Part shown: piece after piece, positions 58,820-64,000 of the stretch | How the letters are laid out: every line of letters starts with the position of its first letter | Position numbering within the stretch: position 1 is the first letter of the stretch | Assembly: GCA_934085825.1 (NCBI GenBank) | Contig: CAKOHR010000008.1 | Coordinates: 12,688 to 76,687 of the forward strand | DNA length: 64,000 nucleotides | DNA from: an uncultured Bacilli bacterium | Lineage (GTDB): Bacteria; Bacillota_I; Bacilli_A; RF39; UBA660 | Reading direction: 5' to 3' | Made by a program: the position numbers and the translations under genes | The notes under the pieces: generated by a model | Told to the model about the DNA's origin: nothing | The model's database searches: none | What the model saw: only the letters and a program-made list of their open reading frames with translations

Positions 58820-59953
58820 ATGCCAGTTTATCAAAAAAAAGACAAAAACGGAAAAGTAATTAAAGACACAAAAGGAAATAGTTGGTATTACAGATGTTAC
58901 TATACTGACATGTATGGTAATAGAAAACAAAGAGAAAGCAAACTCTATTGCACTAAAAGCCAAGCACAAGAGGAAGAAAGAATATTTTTAAATAGTTTAA
59001 TGACAGAAACAATTGTTACCAAAATAAAATTTTGCGATGTTTTTTATGAATGGTTAAATATTAAAAAAAATCAAATTAAACCTACAACATACTATTGTAT
59101 TAAAAAAAAGGCTGAAAAATATATTTTGAATTATTTTTGTAATTACAATATAAAAGATATTACTATAAATACTATTCAAAAATGGTCAAATTTACTTTTT
59201 CAAAATAATACAGTGGAATATAATAATGTAATTGTTACTTATCTTAAAGAAATTATATGTTATTGTAGAGATACATACGATATAGATAATAAAATAATAG
59301 GTTCTATCCAAAAAAGAAAAAGCACACGAGTAATTGAACTTAATGCACTTCCAAATTTTTGGGAACCAGAAGAATTTAATGCTTTTTTAAATGTAGTTGA
59401 TGATTTATATTATAAATTATTATTTCATTTTCTATTTTTCACAGGATTAAGAGTTGGAGAACTTACTGCGCTTACTTGGGAAGATATTGATTTTGAAACA
59501 AACAAATTAAGAGTAAATAAAACTTTCTCTAACAAATGTGAAGGCTCCCATTATATCATAACCAGTCCTAAAACAAAAAATTCTAATAGAATAATAGATT
59601 TAGATGATGAAACAATAAAATTGCTTAAAATGCACTTTAATGAAGAAAAAAAGATATATAATTTTAATAATAAATTATTTATGTTTGGTAATGTTAAGCA
59701 TTTATCTTTAACCACTTTTGCTAATCATCTAAAACATTACATAGAACTAGCTGGGGTAAAAAAAATAACACCACATGGTTTTAGACATAGTCATGCAAGT
59801 TTACTTATAAACTTAGGATGTGATAGTAGAGAAGTTGCTGATAGATTAGGAGACACTATACAAATTGTTGAGAAAACCTACTTTCATTTGTTCAGTAAAA
59901 AGAAAAAACATAGCATAGAATTATTAAATAAATTTAATGAAAGCAAGAGGTAA
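58820..59953 (+). CDS. int: Tyrosine integrase
   Basis: 377 aa from ATG 58820 (MPVYQKKDKNGKVIKDTKGN), 8 nt after AGGAGG; the GTG three codons earlier is too close. N-terminal arm-binding domain (WYYRCYYTDMYGNRKQ), core-binding domain, and catalytic Arg in TGLRVGELTAL, His-x-x-Arg in HGFRHSHAS and Tyr in EKTYFHLF. It stands at attR and recombines the 22-bp core in ssrA. Its stop codon lies in the 23-bp repeat. Confidence 0.95.
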   Translation: MPVYQKKDKNGKVIKDTKGNSWYYRCYYTDMYGNRKQRESKLYCTKSQAQEEERIFLNSLMTETIVTKIKFCDVFYEWLNIKKNQIKPTTYYCIKKKAEKYILNYFCNYNIKDITINTIQKWSNLLFQNNTVEYNNVIVTYLKEIICYCRDTYDIDNKIIGSIQKRKSTRVIELNALPNFWEPEEFNAFLNVVDDLYYKLLFHFLFFTGLRVGELTALTWEDIDFETNKLRVNKTFSNKCEGSHYIITSPKTKNSNRIIDLDDETIKLLKMHFNEEKKIYNFNNKLFMFGNVKHLSLTTFANHLKHYIELAGVKKITPHGFRHSHASLLINLGCDSREVADRLGDTIQIVEKTYFHLFSKKKKHSIELLNKFNESKR

Positions 59954-59967
59954 ATAAGAGGTAAAAT
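59945..59967 (+). repeat. 23-bp repeat, right copy (possible integrase arm site)
   Basis: Identical to 23344-23366 and located 31 bp inside attR. It overlaps the end of int. Contains a directly repeated AAGAGGTAAA. Confidence 0.6.
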
Positions 59968-59990
59968 AAAAAAAATCCCGTATTTACGGG
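59966..59990 (-). terminator. Phage-supplied terminator for ssrA
   Basis: CCCGTA-AA-TACGGG then ATTTTTTTTATTTT on the minus strand, 14 bp beyond the tmRNA 3' end. Confidence 0.85.
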
Positions 59991-59997
59991 AGAAAAT

Positions 59998-60019
59998 TCA
60001 ATTTGGTGGAGAAGAGGAG
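59998..60019. repeat. attR, 22-bp core direct repeat
   Basis: Identical to 23215-23236; covers the last 16 nt of ssrA plus 6 bp downstream. Confidence 0.92.
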
Positions 60020-60360
60020 GGTCGAACTCCTGTCCAATATATCCTATATCACAACGTCTACAAGTTTAGGTAGATTTAAATTTCCTAACTATAATGGCTC
60101 TACACCAACCTTATAGCAAGTAAGTTTAGTAAAATTTCAATAAACAATCCTAAACAAATCGCTTATTATATCTTATATTTATTAACCCCTAGCTCAACCT
60201 ATAAGAAAAATTGAATAGAAGTGCTCCCTTATCCTATTAATTAGGCAAAAGCAGGAGCGAAACCATAATTAGTTTCGTCATTTAATTTAATTTTGCACTT
60301 AAGGTATGCCGACCACTTGCAGTCATGCCTAGTAATACATGTCGAAACCAATGCTTCCCC
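60004..60360 (-). ncRNA. ssrA: tmRNA
   Basis: 357 nt. 5' GGGGAAG pairs with 3' CTTCTCC with one G-U, encoded ACCA follows, and the T-arm AGGAG-TTCGACC-CTCCT is intact. The tag frame ends NDETNYGFAPAFA before a double stop (TAA at 60243-60241, in-frame continuation TTAATAG). The exact resume codon cannot be set by eye; AAA or the preceding codons give a tag of about 13-17 residues. Rescues stalled ribosomes. The 3' end is provided by the prophage attR and remains identical. Confidence 0.93.
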
Positions 60361-60414
60361 ATGTGCCATATATTATAGCAAATTTTTAGCAGTTTGTCTA
60401 TAATTTTAGCAACA

Positions 60415-61419
60415 TTAGCAAACATCTGCTTGAGATTCACCATTTAATGAAAAATCAGTAAATTGTTTTTTACAATATAGTGGGTAAGCTGCAGCACCTA
60501 TCATCGCCGCATTGTCAGTACAATAAATAAATTCTGGGATACTAAGTTTTGCCCCATTTTTTTCTGCTACTTTGTTAATTTCACTTCTTAAATATTTATT
60601 AGCAGATACGCCACCGGCTACCAAGACATGCTTTATCCCAGTATTTTTTAACGCTAAATCGGTTTTACGTACAAGTTCATCAACCGCTACGTATTGAAAA
60701 CTTGCTGCTAAATCGGCTTCTCTAATATCATTACCACGTTGTTTTTCATTGTGTACAATATTAATTATTCTGCTTTTAAGGCCGCTATAACTAAAATTAT
60801 ATGTATTATCCATGACAGGTCTTGGAAAATCATATGTAATTTTTCCTTCTAATGCTTTTTTTTCTATACCTGGTCCACCTGGATAAGGTATTCCTAGTAT
60901 TCTGGCTACCTTGTCATATGCTTCGCCAATAGCATCATCTAAGGTGCCTCCTAAGAACTCAAAATCATAATCATCTTTCATGATGACTAATTCAGTATGA
61001 CCACCACTTACTACTAAAGCAAGTAATGGAAATTCTAACTTATTGTTTATAGCATTAGCATAAATATGACCAATTAAATGGTTTACAGCGATTAGAGGTT
61101 TCTTATATACATAACTTAGAACTTTAGCAAATTCTATGCCAACAAGTAATGAACCTAAAAGTCCTGGTTTTTGAGTGACCGCAATAGCATCAACTTCATC
61201 TACAGTCATATTTGCTTTTTTTAAGGTTTCTTCTAAAACCATAGTTATATTTTCAGTATGCATACGAGAAGCTATTTCAGGCACTACACCTCCAAAATTT
61301 GCGTGCGTGTACATTTGGGTTAAAATTGTTATTGCTACCACTTCATGACCGTTTTTAACAATTGCTATACTAGTTTCATCACATGATGTTTCTATTGCTA
61401 ATATGTTTATATCTTTCAT
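60415..61419 (-). CDS. tsaD: tRNA t6A threonylcarbamoyltransferase subunit TsaD
   Basis: 334 aa of the Kae1/TsaD family. ILAIETSCDETSIAIVKNGH is the ATPase phosphate-1 region, VPEIASRMHTENI and VNHLIGHIYA hold the metal His residues, LVVSGGHTELV and VLVAGGVSANKYLR the others. Transfers threonylcarbamoyl to A37 of ANN-reading tRNAs together with TsaB and TsaE, encoded in the same operon. Confidence 0.97.
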   Translation of the reverse strand: MKDINILAIETSCDETSIAIVKNGHEVVAITILTQMYTHANFGGVVPEIASRMHTENITMVLEETLKKANMTVDEVDAIAVTQKPGLLGSLLVGIEFAKVLSYVYKKPLIAVNHLIGHIYANAINNKLEFPLLALVVSGGHTELVIMKDDYDFEFLGGTLDDAIGEAYDKVARILGIPYPGGPGIEKKALEGKITYDFPRPVMDNTYNFSYSGLKSRIINIVHNEKQRGNDIREADLAASFQYVAVDELVRKTDLALKNTGIKHVLVAGGVSANKYLRSEINKVAEKNGAKLSIPEFIYCTDNAAMIGAAAYPLYCKKQFTDFSLNGESQADVC

Positions 61420-61848
61420 TTAAATCCCCCATTTCATAATTATCGCATCGGCATCTTTATAGTATCTTTTTCTAATACCAACTTCTTTAAATCTGCTTTT
61501 TTTATAAAGGGCTAAAGCCCCTATATTTTTACTGGATACTTCTAATGTAATCGTTTCATCTTTACAATTCTTTTGAAGTTCATTTAAAAGTTTATATCCT
61601 ATGTGGTTTAATCTATAATTTTCATCTACATAAATACTTAGTAAGTCTGTGTTATCTTCAAAATCTAAGGCATATAAATATCCTATAATGTTACCATTTT
61701 CTTCTGCCACTAAAACTATAGCTATATTGCTATCTATTTCTGTTTCTATATGGAATGTTTTCTCAAAATTATCATGTAATTTATTGCCTAATGTGTTAAT
61801 ACCTTTTACATCGGATTTAATTGCTTTTCTTATCAATTTCAACACCAA
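61420..61848 (-). CDS. rimI: Ribosomal-protein-alanine acetyltransferase-like (GNAT)
   Basis: 142 aa GNAT. DNTDLLSIYVDENYRLNHIG is the acetyl-CoA loop (R/Q-x-x-G-x-G/A variant) and LALYKKSRFKEVGIRKRYYK the RimI-type C-terminus. It lies between tsaB and tsaD, the common arrangement. Overlaps tsaB by 32 nt. Confidence 0.88.
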   Translation of the reverse strand: MVLKLIRKAIKSDVKGINTLGNKLHDNFEKTFHIETEIDSNIAIVLVAEENGNIIGYLYALDFEDNTDLLSIYVDENYRLNHIGYKLLNELQKNCKDETITLEVSSKNIGALALYKKSRFKEVGIRKRYYKDADAIIMKWGI

Positions 61849-62377
61849 TTTTCTTTATATAAAGGGGGTTAACACTATGAGCATTTACCGGTTCAACTTT
61901 TTTTAAAAATACATATACCTTTTCTATATCTATTTTGTAATCTTCTGTAAATTCACATTTATTTTCCATGTTGACAAAATCTGAGTTATTAACATACATA
62001 AAATCCTTACTAGGCTTATAATTATTGTCAAACTCTCCTAGATAACATCCGTTTCCATCATTTATAGAAACTTTACTTACACCATTGCTAATTGCTGATA
62101 CTTCTAGAGATGTTATGGTTTTAATCGGAATGTTTAGTGTATATGCCAATGTTTTGGCTATAGTAACTCCAAGTCTAACACTTGTAAATGATCCTGGGCC
62201 GTTAACTATAATTATTTCATCTATTTTTTTTCCATCTATTAAATCTTTTATGGCTGGAAACATAAATTCACTATTGTTTTTTTTGTTAATAACTTCTCTT
62301 TTATCAACAAATTTTCCATTTTCAAGGAGTATTGCTATTATATCATTTAAGTGTGTATCAATAAATAAAGTCTTCAT
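61817..62377 (-). CDS. tsaB: t6A complex subunit TsaB
   Basis: 186 aa. IIVNGPGSFTSVRLGVTIAK is the TsaB hallmark; the N-terminus MKTLFIDTHLNDIIAILLEN is the ASKHA fold start. The C-terminal half is shorter and divergent. Non-catalytic partner that dimerises with TsaD. Confidence 0.92.
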   Translation of the reverse strand: MKTLFIDTHLNDIIAILLENGKFVDKREVINKKNNSEFMFPAIKDLIDGKKIDEIIIVNGPGSFTSVRLGVTIAKTLAYTLNIPIKTITSLEVSAISNGVSKVSINDGNGCYLGEFDNNYKPSKDFMYVNNSDFVNMENKCEFTEDYKIDIEKVYVFLKKVEPVNAHSVNPLYIKKIGVEIDKKSN

Positions 62378-62829
62378 TATAAAACTGCACTACATATTTC
62401 CTCATATTCTTCACCATGTGGTATAAATACAAGTACTCTAGTATCCTCATCTATTAATTTAAATTTAATGTCTAATCTTTTTTCTGGTAGTTTATTTTTA
62501 ATTATGTCTGCCCATTCAATGATTGTTACTCCACCTTTATTAAAATAGTCATTAAATCCTATTGATTCATCGGTTTCTTCTAATCTGTACACGTCCATAT
62601 GATATAATGGCATTTCTCCTGTTGTGTATTCTTTTATAATATTAAATGTTGGACTTGTTATTGTTTCTTCAATTTCCATAGCACTAGCAAATCCTTTTGT
62701 AAATACAGTTTTTCCACTGCCAAGCTCTCCATATAAACAAATTACCATATTAGGAAATTTTTCACTTTCAATATCTTGAGCAATTCTTACTGTGTCATCA
62801 ACTGATCTTGATGTGTATTTATAATCCAT
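62377..62829 (-). CDS. tsaE: t6A complex ATPase TsaE
   Basis: 150 aa. Walker A GELGSGKTVFTKG, Walker B-like YHMDVYRLEE and VTIIEWADIIKNKLPE are typical. Drives the TsaBD cycle. First gene of the tsaE-tsaB-rimI-tsaD operon; stop abuts tsaB start. Confidence 0.95.
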   Translation of the reverse strand: MDYKYTSRSVDDTVRIAQDIESEKFPNMVICLYGELGSGKTVFTKGFASAMEIEETITSPTFNIIKEYTTGEMPLYHMDVYRLEETDESIGFNDYFNKGGVTIIEWADIIKNKLPEKRLDIKFKLIDEDTRVLVFIPHGEEYEEICSAVL

Positions 62830-62947
62830 TTCTAATCACCTATTCCTATTATAATGGATAATTTACAATTAATACAAGTATTATAATGCTATTTGACATT
62901 TTTTATTTATATTTTTATAAATTTAAGTATTTTAACGCAAAAAAAAA

Positions 62948-63051
62948 TTGGCGACTACCTATCTTAGCATTACACTATTTTCGGCGTATTAGGTCTTAAC
63001 TTCTCTGTTCGGGATGGGAAGAGGTGTACCACCTAAGCTATCGTCACCAAT
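62948..63051 (-). rRNA. rrf: 5S ribosomal RNA
   Basis: Minus strand starts TTGGTGACGATAGC and includes CCATCCCGAACAGAGAAGTT, the conserved 5S loop, ending GTCGCCAA before a T-rich terminator tail. About 104 nt; ends are approximate. Located 70 nt after 23S. Confidence 0.93.
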
Positions 63052-63120
63052 AAAGGATTTTGTCCTTTAAAAAACCCGATAATGCAATGATATAATTCAT
63101 CTAATTTTAGAATAATTGTT

Positions 63121-64000
<880 letters not shown>

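Larger units (their letters stand above)
23215..60019. mobile_element. Prophage of about 36.8 kb integrated at ssrA
   Basis: Bounded by 22-bp repeats, with integrase next to attR. It contains lysogeny, replication, packaging, head, short-tail-type and lysis modules in a coherent order. Capsid, portal, connector and stopper-type genes are present but no tape measure, tail tube or sheath gene, suggesting a podovirus-like particle. Nearly all lytic genes run leftward; repressor, immA-like and integrase run rightward. No broken core gene was seen, so it may be inducible. Confidence 0.93.

Overview
This is an AT-rich chromosomal segment from a low-GC Gram-positive bacterium (Bacillota; Mollicutes-like or gut Bacilli such as RF39 or Erysipelotrichales relatives are plausible, but I cannot place it firmly). 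The basis is base composition, Bacillota-type ribosomal-protein leaders, Shine-Dalgarno sites, LysM/SH3b proteins and a SipW-type signal peptidase. It carries one complete-looking prophage of about 36.8 kb.

Left chromosomal arm (1-23.2 kb). It starts with an interrupted gene and a small prepilin-like peptide. The rplK-rplA and rplJ-rplL ribosomal operons follow, each with a leader RNA. Next come a membrane-anchored DUF5011-like protein, two tandem thioredoxin-like membrane proteins, an [FeFe]-hydrogenase-like protein coupled to a TetR regulator, a DAACS-family symporter, a SipW-like signal peptidase and tRNA-Cys. An envelope-associated group (LysM, PH-like, M23-like plus SH3b) precedes a compact operon at 17.1-22.0 kb. 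That operon encodes an acyl-activating ligase, an acyl carrier protein, a phosphopantetheinyl transferase, two GT8 glycosyltransferases and a PlsC-like acyltransferase, with a second acyltransferase convergent at its end. I read it as a candidate glycolipid or acyl-glycan pathway. A decaying group follows: a frameshifted flavodoxin, an internally deleted carboxymuconolactone decarboxylase and a DUF4186 gene.

Prophage (23.215-60.019 kb). It is bounded by 22-bp direct repeats and inserted at the 3' end of the tmRNA gene ssrA, which stays intact on the right. The lysogeny block (right end, + strand) has an XRE repressor without a peptidase domain, an ImmA-like metallopeptidase, a membrane protein and a tyrosine integrase. 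Facing it is a Cro-like gene; the divergent promoters contain matching TATGC-N6-GCATA operators. The leftward early block has a DnaD-type initiator with internal 11-bp repeats, a wHTH protein, an ERF annealase, DUF1351, SSB, a NinB-like protein, an HNH nuclease and many small ORFs. A probable late regulator, a phage tRNA-Ile(UAU) and a structured non-coding segment precede the late operon: TerS, TerL, portal, scaffold, P22-type capsid, connector proteins, internal virion protein, a 2199-residue polyvalent protein, a fibre with an S74-type C-terminus, holins, an Acb2-family anti-CBASS sponge, DUF6275 and an M23 endolysin. There is no tape measure, tail tube or sheath gene, so a short-tailed virion is inferred. 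Near attL lie an HNH gene and a type I toxin-like small ORF locus.

Right chromosomal arm (60.0-64.0 kb). It holds ssrA, the tsaE-tsaB-rimI-tsaD t6A cluster, 5S rRNA and the 3' part of 23S rRNA, all on the minus strand.

Standard decoding applies: Trp is TGG throughout, and TGA terminates several phage genes. TGA stops are almost absent from the chromosomal genes.
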